Shown piece after piece: positions 1-8,714 of a DNA stretch of 64,000 bases. Position 1 is the first letter of the stretch; each line of letters opens with the position of its first letter. The notes below the pieces were generated by a model, which had not been told where the DNA came from, ran no database searches, and saw nothing but the letters and a program-made list of their open reading frames with translations. This stretch comes from Rosistilla oblonga (lineage in GTDB: Bacteria > Planctomycetota > Planctomycetia > Pirellulales > Pirellulaceae), in the NCBI RefSeq assembly GCF_007751715.1, contig NZ_CP036292.1:4719339-4783338 (forward strand). The letters are read 5' to 3'. Both the position numbers and the translations under genes were made by a program.

Positions 1-2
1 TG

Positions 3-1721
3 CAATGGACATCGATCGCTTACGTCTTGTGGGACGATTTAAGCCCCGAAACGTTAACCTCCGACCAACAGCAGGCGCTGCTCGACTGGGTCGCTTGGGG
101 CGGGCGAGTGATCGTCAACGGCCCCGCATCAGCCGCCAGCTTCCGCGGAACTCCTCTGCAGACTCTGCTGCCGATCGAAGCAGCCGACAGCAGTGAATTG
201 AGCGGTGAGCAGATCGCGCCGCTGCTGCAGGCTTGGCAAGTTCCCGACGACTCTGCAAACGCATCCAACGGCGATACGACAGCGACGGTTGTCAACCAAT
301 TGGCGTCCGTCGACTCGATGCCAGGAGCAGGTGGCGCGAAACGCGATGGCGCACGCGAAGTCGACGGGACCAACGACCTCGTGCTCGAAAGGAACACTGG
401 TCGAGGCAACGTGGTGATCACGAGGTTCGATCTGACGGCCGGCTGGTTGCGGAAATGGCCAGCCGCGTCGGGGTTCTACAACGGCGCGTTGCTGCGGCGG
501 CCGCCCCGCGATTTCGAACGGTTGAATTTTGGAGTGCAGACTGTTTTTGCCGACGGTTTGCAGAAACAGACGCGCAATCCACAGCTCGTCTCGGGGCTGC
601 GAATCCTCAGCCGCGACATGTCGTTTGCTGGCGGGACCGCTGCCGCCATCGAAGACTCGCGTCCGACGAAGACGCAGGAATCTAGCTGGATCAGCAGCCG
701 GTTCGATCCCGATGTCGCCGGAGGTGTCGCCGCCTGGAACGAAAAGAGCGGCGTGTCGTCGGTCGCCCGCAACGCCTTACAAAAAGCTGCGGGGATTTCG
801 ATCCCTCCCGCTCGCTTTGTCGCCCGCAGCCTAATCTGGTACCTCGCTATTCTGGTCCCCCTGAACTACATCATCTTCCGCCTGCTGGGGCGGCTCGAGT
901 GGGCCTGGATCGCGGTCCCCGTAATCGCTGCTGGCGGAGCGATCTGGATCGCGAGGCAAGCGCAACTGGACATCGGCTTCGCCCGCAGCCGCAGCGAGCT
1001 CGCGCTGCTTGAAATCCAAGGCGGCCACGACCGCGGCCACCTGACCCGGTACATGGCTTTGTATAATTCATTGAGCACAACCTACGAAGCCGACTTCGAC
1101 ACCCGCGAAGCTCTGCTCGCGCCGGTCTCGATGAGCAGCAACCCAACCGAGGCTCAACAACAGATCCAATTCCGCACCGGATTCAGCTCCGGTGTCCAGG
1201 TCCAAGGGCTCAACGTCCCTTCGAACAAGACTCAGTTGCTGCATGCGGAACAGATGGTTTCGCTGGGCGGCGTGCTCTCGATTTCCGATGACGAAACCAC
1301 GCTTCACAACGACACGGTGTTCGAATTCGATGACGTATCGGTGGTCCGTCGCAACGACGCCAACGAACTCGAATCCGCTCCGCTGGGGCCGCTGCAAGCT
1401 GGCGAATCGGTCCGACTGAACTTTCAATCAGCCGGTGCTGCGGTGGCCTTGGGAACCGACATCCCCGAGGACTCCGCCGACCTGATGCGGATCGTCTTAT
1501 CTGAACACCAATTGCCGGCGGGTGAGATCCGCCTGATCGGCCGAATCGCAAGCGAACTGCCAGGCTGCCAAATTACGCCTCAGGCCTCCCAGACGCAGGC
1601 ACAAACCGTCGTCCACGCAACGCTCCGCTATCCGCCCCTGCCGACCGCCCGCCCCGATCTGCGAATGCGGCCCGAGGTGCAGGTGGAAGGGGAAGATTTT
1701 GGCCTGCCAGCGGAACAGTAG
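3..1721 (+). CDS. Hypothetical membrane protein, 3' part (5' end outside window)
   Basis: The reading frame is open from the first bases of the window, so the true start lies upstream and about 572 C-terminal residues are visible. The N-terminal visible part includes a stretch (WVAWGGRVIVNGP) like the glutamine-amidotransferase-like fold found before membrane anchors in some planctomycete surface proteins. Two hydrophobic helices lie at about nt 830-890 and 897-950, separated by a short basic turn. The C-terminal ~250 residues look soluble and beta-rich and are probably extracytoplasmic. No catalytic motif is evident. The gene ends 78 bp before the DUF1559 gene on the same strand. The amidotransferase-like comparison is inference; the function is unknown. 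Confidence 0.75.
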   Translation, partial: QWTSIAYVLWDDLSPETLTSDQQQALLDWVAWGGRVIVNGPASAASFRGTPLQTLLPIEAADSSELSGEQIAPLLQAWQVPDDSANASNGDTTATVVNQLASVDSMPGAGGAKRDGAREVDGTNDLVLERNTGRGNVVITRFDLTAGWLRKWPAASGFYNGALLRRPPRDFERLNFGVQTVFADGLQKQTRNPQLVSGLRILSRDMSFAGGTAAAIEDSRPTKTQESSWISSRFDPDVAGGVAAWNEKSGVSSVARNALQKAAGISIPPARFVARSLIWYLAILVPLNYIIFRLLGRLEWAWIAVPVIAAGGAIWIARQAQLDIGFARSRSELALLEIQGGHDRGHLTRYMALYNSLSTTYEADFDTREALLAPVSMSSNPTEAQQQIQFRTGFSSGVQVQGLNVPSNKTQLLHAEQMVSLGGVLSISDDETTLHNDTVFEFDDVSVVRRNDANELESAPLGPLQAGESVRLNFQSAGAAVALGTDIPEDSADLMRIVLSEHQLPAGEIRLIGRIASELPGCQITPQASQTQAQTVVHATLRYPPLPTARPDLRMRPEVQVEGEDFGLPAEQ

Positions 1722-1799
1722 CATTTGGGTTTTCGATCGATTATAAACGCCAGTGCTTCTCCCCCATTCCTGGAACCCTCTGACGCCTAGGCGGATGTG

Positions 1800-3419
1800 A
1801 TGAATCGTGCTGCGTTTTCGATCTTCTCGCAATTTTGTTTGCTCTGCGGCCTCGCTTCGATCGCCGTCGCACAACCTGGCAGCGATGGCCGGATGTCCAA
1901 AGAGTTCATCCCTGGCGAAGCGATCGCGATGATCCAAATCCATCCGCGAGCGATCCTGCAAGATCCCGCGATGCGTTTGGCACCGATCGAAGTCGCATCG
2001 GCGGCTGGCATAAACTACGTCGGAATCGACCCGATCGATGTACAGTCGGTTCGTCTTGTATTTGGCATGCCGGGCCCTGGCGGTCCTGAGTTTGGTGTCG
2101 TGGCGACGCTCGACAAACCGATCGCGATCGAAAGCCTGAATCCCAATGTGATCGACCGCGAGAACAAACGCGACGTCGACGGAAAGACATTTTATGCGAT
2201 CCCCAACTCGCCGCCCAACGCCGTCCTGCATCAAATCAGTCCAACGCAATTGATCTTTGGTACCGAATATTTCGTCACGCAGATGGTGTCGGATCGGATC
2301 ACCGGCGGCCCGCTAGCTCACCTGGCCAGCCAGACCGTCGACAACGGACAGGCTCAGGCGCTGATCGTGGTCGAACCGATCCGCCCGATCTTGTCGGGAT
2401 TCGTGAATCAGGCGTTGCTGCAAGCGCCCGAGGAGCTGCAAGATTTGAGCCGATTGCCCGAACTGCTCGATTCGATCGAACTGCGGTATGCGGCTAAAAC
2501 CGGTTTCGCTGGCGACATGACACTCAACGCCAGCGACGATGTTTCAGCCGAAGAGATGGAATTGGTGATCGAGCGGACGCGTCTATACGGTCGCGATACG
2601 CTACTGCAATCGATTCCACAACTGTTGAATGAAGAAGGCCCCGTGGCCGATTCGATGCGAGCTTATGGCGTCCGCCTGACCAACACGCTGTTCGACATGA
2701 TCCGCCCCAAAGCCAAGGGCCGCAGTATCGTGATCAACACCTCCGACATTCAGGTCGACGTCGCATCGGCTGGCATGCTGGTCGGGCTGCTGCTGCCCGC
2801 GGTCCAAGCGGCTCGCGAAGCGGCCCGGCGAATGTCCTGTTCAAACAATCTGAAGCAGCTTGCGTTAGCGGTTCACAACTATCACAGCGTGTATAAAAAG
2901 CTGCCTTCGAACATCGTCGACAAACAGGGAAAACCGCTGCTCAGCTGGCGCGTGGCGTTGCTGCCGTATCTGGAAGAGAACGAATTGTATTCGCTATTCC
3001 GGCTCGACGAGCCATGGAACAGTGCCCACAATCTCCCCTTGGCCGAGCGAATGCCCGCCTTGTTTGCTTGCCCTAGCGGTCCTCAGCTTCCGGGCAAAAC
3101 AGCCTACCAAGTCCCGCTGGGCGAGAACCTTTCGATGTTGTCCGATACCCCACTCCTATTCCGCGACATCATCGATGGAACCAGTAACACCGTGATGATG
3201 GTCGAGACATCGCCGGAGTTGGCTGTCGATTGGACCGCTCCGGAGGATTGGACCTACGACGCCAACGATCCGCTGGGCGGTTTGGGAGGCCATCATCCCG
3301 GCGGCTTTCATGTTTCGATGCTCGATGGATCGGTACGGTTTGTGACTTTGGAAATCGATCCCGAACTGTGGTACAAACTGCTCACGCGGAACGGCCGGGA
3401 AGTTGTCGAGCCTTTCTAA
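1800..3419 (+). CDS. DUF1559 domain-containing secreted protein
   Basis: A 539-residue protein with an N-terminal signal peptide (hydrophobic core FCLLCGLASIAVA, then Q-P). The first ~320 residues resemble a planctomycete-specific extracytoplasmic domain without known function. The DUF1559 region begins near nt 2785 (LLPAVQAAREAARRMSC, SNNLKQLALAVHNYH) and ends with the H-X9-DG motif (HHPGGFHVSMLDGSVRFV). DUF1559 proteins are greatly expanded in Planctomycetota and usually carry a pilin-like N-terminal helix; here that helix is internal and preceded by a separate domain. A GTG three bases upstream (1797) is an alternative start; ATG at 1800 was preferred. A good intrinsic terminator follows at 3438-3462. 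Confidence 0.88.
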   Translation: MNRAAFSIFSQFCLLCGLASIAVAQPGSDGRMSKEFIPGEAIAMIQIHPRAILQDPAMRLAPIEVASAAGINYVGIDPIDVQSVRLVFGMPGPGGPEFGVVATLDKPIAIESLNPNVIDRENKRDVDGKTFYAIPNSPPNAVLHQISPTQLIFGTEYFVTQMVSDRITGGPLAHLASQTVDNGQAQALIVVEPIRPILSGFVNQALLQAPEELQDLSRLPELLDSIELRYAAKTGFAGDMTLNASDDVSAEEMELVIERTRLYGRDTLLQSIPQLLNEEGPVADSMRAYGVRLTNTLFDMIRPKAKGRSIVINTSDIQVDVASAGMLVGLLLPAVQAAREAARRMSCSNNLKQLALAVHNYHSVYKKLPSNIVDKQGKPLLSWRVALLPYLEENELYSLFRLDEPWNSAHNLPLAERMPALFACPSGPQLPGKTAYQVPLGENLSMLSDTPLLFRDIIDGTSNTVMMVETSPELAVDWTAPEDWTYDANDPLGGLGGHHPGGFHVSMLDGSVRFVTLEIDPELWYKLLTRNGREVVEPF

Positions 3420-3437
3420 TTTGAACTCAATAGTGAA

Positions 3438-3462
3438 CCGAACCAGCGCGGTTCGGATTTTT
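3438..3462 (+). terminator. Rho-independent terminator after the DUF1559 gene
   Basis: A perfect 7-bp stem CCGAACC/GGTTCGG with a 5-nt loop is followed by ATTTTT. It lies 18 bp past the DUF1559 stop codon and just before the acetyltransferase gene, so the two are probably separate transcripts. Confidence 0.75.
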
Positions 3463-3476
3463 ACGGCAAGCTCACC

Positions 3477-3983
3477 ATGCTCATTCGCGATGCGGTCCAA
3501 TCGGATTTGGATGCCATCTTCGAGATTTTGAATCACGAAATCCTTACCGGCGTCAACACCTTCAAATTGGATCCGCTGTCGCCCGCGCAACAGCAAGCGT
3601 GGTGGCAACTGCACACCGCCGATGCGTTTCCCGTCTTGGCAGCGGAAGACTCGGCGGCGGCGTTGATGGGCTGGGCGTCGCTCTCGCCCTGGTCGCTGAC
3701 CGCCGGCGGATACCACCGGACCAGCGAAGTGTCGGTCTGGATCGGTGAACCTTTTCGCGGCCAGGGCGTCGGGAAAGCACTGTTTGCCGCGTTGATCGAC
3801 CGAGCCCATCGGATCGGACACCGCGTGCTGCTGTCGAAAGTCGAAGCCTCCAATCAAGCCAGTCTCGCGTTGCATCACAGGTTTGGGTTCCGCGATGTTG
3901 GTATCATGCATGGTGTGGGAGACAAGTTCGACCGCGAATTGGACGTCGCTATTTTGGAACTCGACTTGCGACGCTCGAACTAA
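3477..3983 (+). CDS. GNAT family N-acetyltransferase (phosphinothricin acetyltransferase-like)
   Basis: A 168-residue single-domain GNAT protein. The N-terminus (MLIRDAVQSDLDAIFEILNH) and the acetyl-CoA pyrophosphate loop RGQGVGKAL near residue 98 fit the family, as does the C-terminal region (EASNQASLALHHRFGFRDVG). The overall layout matches the Pat/Bar/YncA subgroup, which acetylates amino groups of small molecules such as phosphinothricin, methionine sulfoximine or L-amino acid analogues. The acceptor cannot be read from sequence. The protein is cytosolic, with no signal peptide. It stands alone between a terminator and a secreted esterase, so context gives no substrate hint. Confidence 0.85.
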   Translation: MLIRDAVQSDLDAIFEILNHEILTGVNTFKLDPLSPAQQQAWWQLHTADAFPVLAAEDSAAALMGWASLSPWSLTAGGYHRTSEVSVWIGEPFRGQGVGKALFAALIDRAHRIGHRVLLSKVEASNQASLALHHRFGFRDVGIMHGVGDKFDRELDVAILELDLRRSN

Positions 3984-4043
3984 CTTGTCTCTAAACTACG
4001 TCCCAACCTTCCCACCCGCCTACTCACAGGAACTCTAGCGCTC

Positions 4044-4922
4044 GTGACTTCAATCATCCCCACCCCGCTTACCGGAACGCCTCTGCCGCGTCGACTCTTC
4101 TCAACACTTGCCCTTGGACTCTGCTGTCTCCTGACGAGCGCGGCTCCTTCATTAGGCGAAGATCCCGCATCGGATAAGGCGACGCCCGCGGCTGTTGTCC
4201 CCAAAGATCCACAGCAGTTCCATCTGTTCCTGCTAGTCGGACAATCGAACATGGCCGGGCGAGGCAAGGTAACCGCTGAGGACCAAAAGACGGACCCGCG
4301 AGTTTTGATGTTCGACAAAGCCAACCAGTGGGTTCCGGCCAAAGACCCGCTGCATTTTGATAAGCCTGGAATCGCGGGCGTTGGGCTCGGGAAGACCTTT
4401 GCGTTGGACTACGCCGCCGATCACCCCGGCGTCACCGTCGGCCTGATCCCTTGCGCCGTCGGCGGATCGTCGATCAACGTCTGGAAACCGGGCGGCTTCC
4501 ACAAACAGACAAAGTCGCATCCGTGGGACGATTGCCAAGCGCGAACGCAACTGGCGCTTCCAGCGGGAAGCTTAAAAGGAATTCTGTGGCACCAGGGAGA
4601 ATCGGATGCGGGAAAATCATCCGCCCCCGGCTACCAAGAAAAACTTCACGATCTTGTCGCTCGGTTTCGCGCCGACCTGAAAGCTCCCGAGGTTCCCTTC
4701 CTGGTTGGCCAACTCGCCCAGTTTCCCAATCGGCCCTGGAGCGATTCAAAGCGGTTGGTCGACGCCGCGCATCGCAGTCTGCTCGAATCGGTCCCCTTCA
4801 CTGCCTTTGTGCCCAGCGATGGCCTGACACCGAAAAGCGACAACGTCCACTTCGACGCCGCTTCGATGCGCGAATTCGGGCATCGTTATTACAAGGCGTA
4901 CCAAGGGTTGCAAGTAAAATAG
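4044..4922 (+). CDS. Secreted SASA/CE6-type carbohydrate acetylesterase
   Basis: A 292-residue protein with a signal peptide (TLALGLCCLLTSAAPSLG) followed by an SGNH-like hydrolase domain. Block I is LLVGQSNMAG (nucleophile Ser), an internal block is GILWHQGESD, and the C-terminal catalytic pair is in SDNVHFDA (Asp and His). This is the arrangement of the sialate O-acetylesterase/acetylxylan esterase group (PF03629, CE6). Such enzymes remove O-acetyl groups from sugars outside the cytoplasm, which fits the polysaccharide-degrading habit of marine planctomycetes. Start is GTG at 4044; no strong Shine-Dalgarno is seen. No sulfatase or glycoside hydrolase gene is adjacent, so the glycan target is unknown. 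Confidence 0.87.
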   Translation: MTSIIPTPLTGTPLPRRLFSTLALGLCCLLTSAAPSLGEDPASDKATPAAVVPKDPQQFHLFLLVGQSNMAGRGKVTAEDQKTDPRVLMFDKANQWVPAKDPLHFDKPGIAGVGLGKTFALDYAADHPGVTVGLIPCAVGGSSINVWKPGGFHKQTKSHPWDDCQARTQLALPAGSLKGILWHQGESDAGKSSAPGYQEKLHDLVARFRADLKAPEVPFLVGQLAQFPNRPWSDSKRLVDAAHRSLLESVPFTAFVPSDGLTPKSDNVHFDAASMREFGHRYYKAYQGLQVK

Positions 4923-5153
4923 AAACCGCCGCGGCGCGAGATGCACTCCGATACGGCTGCCCGATCGAAACCGAACAATCGGTGATGATGGGCAAGCCGT
5001 ATTGGGATACGTCCGATACCTGAAACTGAAAAAAAACGAACTGCCCCGAGGGGCGAAGATCGGCGAGCGGTGATCGTTCACAGCTTGCGTTACACTGAAA
5101 GATGGGATGCAAGCGCCGCCCCATCACATTTCCTTGAAGGATACAAACAACAC

Positions 5154-6509
5154 GTGCGAGACGAGCAACGAATTGAAAGTTTAGCCAGCGAACGGAGTGT
5201 GCTGGTGCGTCTGCTGCTGCCAAGTCATAAATCGGAGGTCGACCCGCTGGCTGAGCTGACGGGATTGGCCACCACCGCGGGAACCGACGTGGTCGGAGGC
5301 CTCGTGCAGCGACGCGACAAACCCGACCAGAAGACGTTCATCGGAAAGGGAAAGGTCAACGAACTCAAAGGCCTGATCGATCAATTCGAAGCCGACGTGG
5401 TGATCTTCGACAACGATCTCTATCCCGGGCAGACACGCAATTTGGAGCAGGCGCTGCATACCAAAGTGATCGACCGAACCGAGTTGATCTTGGATATCTT
5501 CGCCTCCAATGCCCAGACCTATGAAGCTCGGCTGTCGGTCGAACTGGCTCAGCTGGAATATTCGCTGCCGCGGCTGAAACGGATGTGGACTCACCTGTCG
5601 CGTCAATCGATGGGCGTCGGCATGCGTGGCCCGGGTGAAACGCAGTTGGAAGTCGACCGCCGATTGGTCGAAACCCGGATCCATGAACTGCGGGAATCGC
5701 TGCAGAAGGTCGAACGCCGACGCGAGCGTCAGGTAGCCGCCCGCAGCGACAACGCCACGGTTTCGTTGGTCGGTTACACCAACGCCGGCAAGAGCACGTT
5801 GATGAATGCGTTGACGGGAGCGGATGTCGAAGCGGCCGACAAATTGTTTGCGACGCTCGACACGCGGACCCGACGCTGGCAATTGATCGGATGGGGCCCG
5901 GTTTTGTTGAGCGACACGGTAGGCTTCATCCGCGACCTGCCTCACCGCTTGATCGCCAGTTTTAAAGCGACGCTGGAAGAGGCCCGGCAGGCGGAGTTGT
6001 TGTTGCACGTGGCCGATGCCAGCAACCCAGCGGTGCTGGATCAAATCCACGCCGTTTACAAGGTGCTCGAAGAGATCGGCATCGAAGAAAAAGATACGCT
6101 GCTGGTCCTGAACAAGATCGATGCGATCGAATCGCGACAGCTGTTGGAACGGATCGTCGATCGGTATCCCAACGCCCTGACCTGTAGTGCCAAAGCGGGG
6201 ATCGGTTTGAAAGAACTCTCGCTGGCCGTCGGCGACGCCCTCAGCCGCGAATTCTTGGATTTGCATGTCGACATCGATCCGGCCAACGGCAAACTGCAAG
6301 CTTATCTAAGCGCCAAGGGAGAGGTGTTGTCGCGCGAGATGACATCGGAGGTGATCACGGTTCATTGCCGCATGCCGCGGAAGACCTTGGGTGAGATTCG
6401 ACGCACCGCGTTGCAGGTTCGCAGCGGCGACAGTCGCCCGCTGCCGCCGGAGCCTACCGAAGACGACTTTCGCCCGAGGAAAAAGAACGAGACAATCGAG
6501 TCTGAATAA
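5154..6509 (+). CDS. hflX: GTPase HflX
   Basis: A 451-residue ribosome-associated GTPase. The N-terminal HflX domain has the characteristic KTFIGKGKVNELK segment and the glycine-rich linker MGVGMRGPGETQLEVDRR. The G domain follows: G1 GYTNAGKST (about residue 207), G3 DTVGF (about 253), G4 NKID (about 320) and a G5-like SAK. HflX binds the 50S subunit and can split stalled ribosomes under stress. GTG at 5154 was chosen over the longer frame from 5070: it gives a family-typical length and has GAAGGA upstream, although the spacing is somewhat long. The C-terminal ~90 residues carry the usual extension with basic residues. Confidence 0.93.
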   Translation: MRDEQRIESLASERSVLVRLLLPSHKSEVDPLAELTGLATTAGTDVVGGLVQRRDKPDQKTFIGKGKVNELKGLIDQFEADVVIFDNDLYPGQTRNLEQALHTKVIDRTELILDIFASNAQTYEARLSVELAQLEYSLPRLKRMWTHLSRQSMGVGMRGPGETQLEVDRRLVETRIHELRESLQKVERRRERQVAARSDNATVSLVGYTNAGKSTLMNALTGADVEAADKLFATLDTRTRRWQLIGWGPVLLSDTVGFIRDLPHRLIASFKATLEEARQAELLLHVADASNPAVLDQIHAVYKVLEEIGIEEKDTLLVLNKIDAIESRQLLERIVDRYPNALTCSAKAGIGLKELSLAVGDALSREFLDLHVDIDPANGKLQAYLSAKGEVLSREMTSEVITVHCRMPRKTLGEIRRTALQVRSGDSRPLPPEPTEDDFRPRKKNETIESE

Positions 6510-6598
6510 AGCGATCGCTGCAGCGCTGGAGCAATTAAAATTGCCGCGCCGCTGCGTCACCCGCTCTCCCGATTCCATCCCAACCCTACAAATTGCTG

Positions 6599-7069
6599 AT
6601 GAATTACCAAACAACCGCGCGGCAAGCCTGCCGAGTTCCCTTTTGTCTCACCGCTGCTCTGATGATCCTGACCTGCGTCGCTTGCGCCGGTCCGTCGTCG
6701 GGTCCGGGGCCGCGCGATCCCGATGCCCCCACCGATTTCACGAAAACCGAAAGCGGTCTGAGGTATCGGATCTTGCGCGCTGGCGACGGAGCGAAGCCGG
6801 TCACAACCGATGAAGTGACAGTCCACTACCGAGGCTGGTTGGACGACCAAACGATCTTCGACAGCTCCTACAAACGCGGCGCCCCGGCAACCTTCCGCTT
6901 GGATCAAGTTGTTCCCGGTTGGACCGAGGGGCTGCAGTTGGTCGACGAAGGAGGAATGATCGAATTGACAATTCCTTCGCACCTGGGCTACGGCGAAGCG
7001 GGAGCCGGCGGAACAATTCCCGGCGGTGCGACGCTGCACTTCATCGTCGAACTGATCAAAATCAATTGA
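6599..7069 (+). CDS. FKBP-type peptidyl-prolyl cis-trans isomerase, exported
   Basis: A 156-residue protein: signal peptide or lipoprotein signal (ALMILTCVACAGPSSGPGP), Pro/Gly-rich linker, then one FKBP domain. Domain hallmarks are SGLRYRILRAGDG, VTVHYRGWLDDQTIFDSS, PGWTEGLQLVDEGG, HLGYGEAGAG and IPGGATLHFIVELI. FKBP enzymes speed cis-trans isomerisation of X-Pro bonds in folding proteins, here probably in the periplasm. A cysteine sits where lipidation is possible, but the lipobox is imperfect. ATG at 6599 was preferred over TTG at 6593. The gene ends one base before the convergent zinc-ribbon gene. Confidence 0.9.
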   Translation: MNYQTTARQACRVPFCLTAALMILTCVACAGPSSGPGPRDPDAPTDFTKTESGLRYRILRAGDGAKPVTTDEVTVHYRGWLDDQTIFDSSYKRGAPATFRLDQVVPGWTEGLQLVDEGGMIELTIPSHLGYGEAGAGGTIPGGATLHFIVELIKIN

Positions 7070-7070
7070 T

Positions 7071-7505
7071 CTAGCAAACGCGAAACAGCTCGCGGAGTCG
7101 TGATTCGGCGGAGATCGATTCGCCGCCATCGGCTTCGTGAGCCGCGAGCTTGTCCAACACGACGTCGAGAGCTTCGGCGGGCGAAAGCTCCGCAGCCTTG
7201 GCGGCCAACAATCCGGCAAAATCAGCGACGGTGCGGAGTTGTTCCAACTCGGGATCGTCGAATTCGACCATCCATTGCAGCTCCAATTCGACGGCGATGA
7301 CAGCGATCTTGCTGCACGCGTGCGAAACGTTCAGCGTTTGCTGGATCGAACGGCCGAGCGATTTCAGGGAAAATCCGCAGGCGGAGCACTGAGAGTTCAG
7401 CGAGACCAGTTCGCTGATCGGGTAATGTCCTCGATGACCACACTGGCAATCGAAGGGCATCGGATCTTCAAAATACATCGCTCGACCAAGTTCCCAGGGT
7501 TTCAA
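7071..7505 (-). CDS. Hypothetical protein with an N-terminal zinc-ribbon-like segment
   Basis: Up to 144 residues from a TTG at 7505; an internal ATG about nine codons later (MYFEDPMPFD) is an equally good start. Four cysteines arranged as CQC and CSAC within the first ~45 residues suggest a small zinc ribbon; the rest is predicted alpha-helical and acidic. No function is recognised. It lies 34 bp downstream of folD on the same strand and may be co-transcribed with it. Its stop abuts the convergent FKBP gene, leaving no room for a terminator between them. Confidence 0.6.
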   Translation of the reverse strand: MKPWELGRAMYFEDPMPFDCQCGHRGHYPISELVSLNSQCSACGFSLKSLGRSIQQTLNVSHACSKIAVIAVELELQWMVEFDDPELEQLRTVADFAGLLAAKAAELSPAEALDVVLDKLAAHEADGGESISAESRLRELFRVC

Positions 7506-7539
7506 TTCGGGCGTTTCCGCGGCTGCTCGTTTCGTGAGC

Positions 7540-8424
7540 TCACGCTTCGCCGGTTTTCAGTTTTGCGGCCATCAACGTGTTTTGCAACAACATCGCGATC
7601 GTCAGCGGACCGACGCCACCGGGAACCGGAGTGATTGCGCTGGCGACGGCGCTCGCTTCTTCGAAGTGGACGTCACCGACTAAGCGATCGCCGACGCGAT
7701 TGATGCCGACATCGATCACGACCGCGCCGGGCTTGAGCCACGATCCGCGAACCATTTCAGGTCGACCGACGGCAGCGACGATGATGTCGCCGCTGCGGAC
7801 GATTCCTTCCAAATCATCGCTCTGCGAATGGGCGATCGTCACCGTTGCGTTGGCAGCTTCGGGGCCACAGCTTCCGTCGCGAGCGGCCAACAGCAGCGCC
7901 ATCGGTTTGCCGACGATATCGCTGCGACCGATCACGACGACATGTTTGCCGGGAACCGGAATCTCGCAACGCTTCAGCAACTGCACGACGCCGTGCGGTG
8001 TGCAGGGCAAAAATCGAGGGCGTCCTTGGACCAGCAAACCGACATTTTCAGGACTGAAGGCGTCGACATCTTTCATCGGGGCGACGACGTCGAGAACCTC
8101 GCGCTCGTCCAACCCAGCTGGCAGCGGCAATTGGACAAGGATTCCATCGACGTGGGGATCGTTGTTCAAACGCTCGACCACCGCAATCAGTTCGGCTTGC
8201 GACGTCGACGCATCCAATCGATGCAATTGGCTGTCGATACCGGCTCGCTCACACGCCCGCTGCTTGTTCCGAACATAGACCTCGCTAGCGGGGTCTGATC
8301 CAACCAAGACGGCGGCCAGACAGGGCTGCTTCCCGCCCTTAGCGATCCAGTCTGCGGTCTGTTGAGCCGTCTCGCCGCGAATCTCCGCAGCGATTGCTTT
8401 GCCATCGAGAATTCTTGCTGTCAC
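7540..8424 (-). CDS. folD: Bifunctional methylenetetrahydrofolate dehydrogenase/cyclohydrolase FolD
   Basis: A 294-residue enzyme interconverting 5,10-methylene-, methenyl- and 10-formyl-tetrahydrofolate using NADP. Visible motifs: VGSDPASEVYVRNK (substrate-binding Tyr and catalytic Lys), DGILVQLPLP, the Rossmann segment VVIGRSDIVGKPMALLL and the C-terminal signature PVPGGVGPLTIAMLLQNT. GTG at 8424 (start VTARILDGKAIA) was selected because it gives the usual family length; the frame extends to a TTG at 8487 but the added residues are not FolD-like. Cytosolic one-carbon metabolism. Confidence 0.93.
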   Translation of the reverse strand: MTARILDGKAIAAEIRGETAQQTADWIAKGGKQPCLAAVLVGSDPASEVYVRNKQRACERAGIDSQLHRLDASTSQAELIAVVERLNNDPHVDGILVQLPLPAGLDEREVLDVVAPMKDVDAFSPENVGLLVQGRPRFLPCTPHGVVQLLKRCEIPVPGKHVVVIGRSDIVGKPMALLLAARDGSCGPEAANATVTIAHSQSDDLEGIVRSGDIIVAAVGRPEMVRGSWLKPGAVVIDVGINRVGDRLVGDVHFEEASAVASAITPVPGGVGPLTIAMLLQNTLMAAKLKTGEA

Positions 8425-8629
8425 GGGAGTTTGCTCGCTCGAAAAAATGGATGATTGGAAGGGCTGCAGGCCCTCAGCGCCCAGCAAATCAAAGGGGCTG
8501 CGGGTACGCAGTGGCAGCTTAAAGGATGCAACGCACGATCGTCTACTACACTATCGAGATCCTTCTACGCCAACGGTGGGGCCACGAACCGGCGTGGTCA
8601 AAAAATGTCTAAATCGTTATAGTTGACTT

Positions 8630-8648
8630 AAGTGACACAGTGTCACTT
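8630..8648. promoter_or_regulatory. 19-bp perfect palindrome, likely operator of the sulfite reductase gene
   Basis: AAGTGACACAGTGTCACTT is a perfect inverted repeat of two 9-bp arms around a central A, 66 bp upstream of the reductase ATG. A TTGACT hexamer (8623-8628) sits directly before it and could be a -35 element, although no good -10 follows at standard spacing. Position and symmetry fit a dimeric HTH regulator of sulfur or nitrogen assimilation. The regulator is not encoded nearby. Confidence 0.6.
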
Positions 8649-8714
8649 TGAACTCAATCTGAAATCGCTGCCACTTTTGGCATGCAATGAACTGTTATTA
8701 AGGATCTCCGCTCA

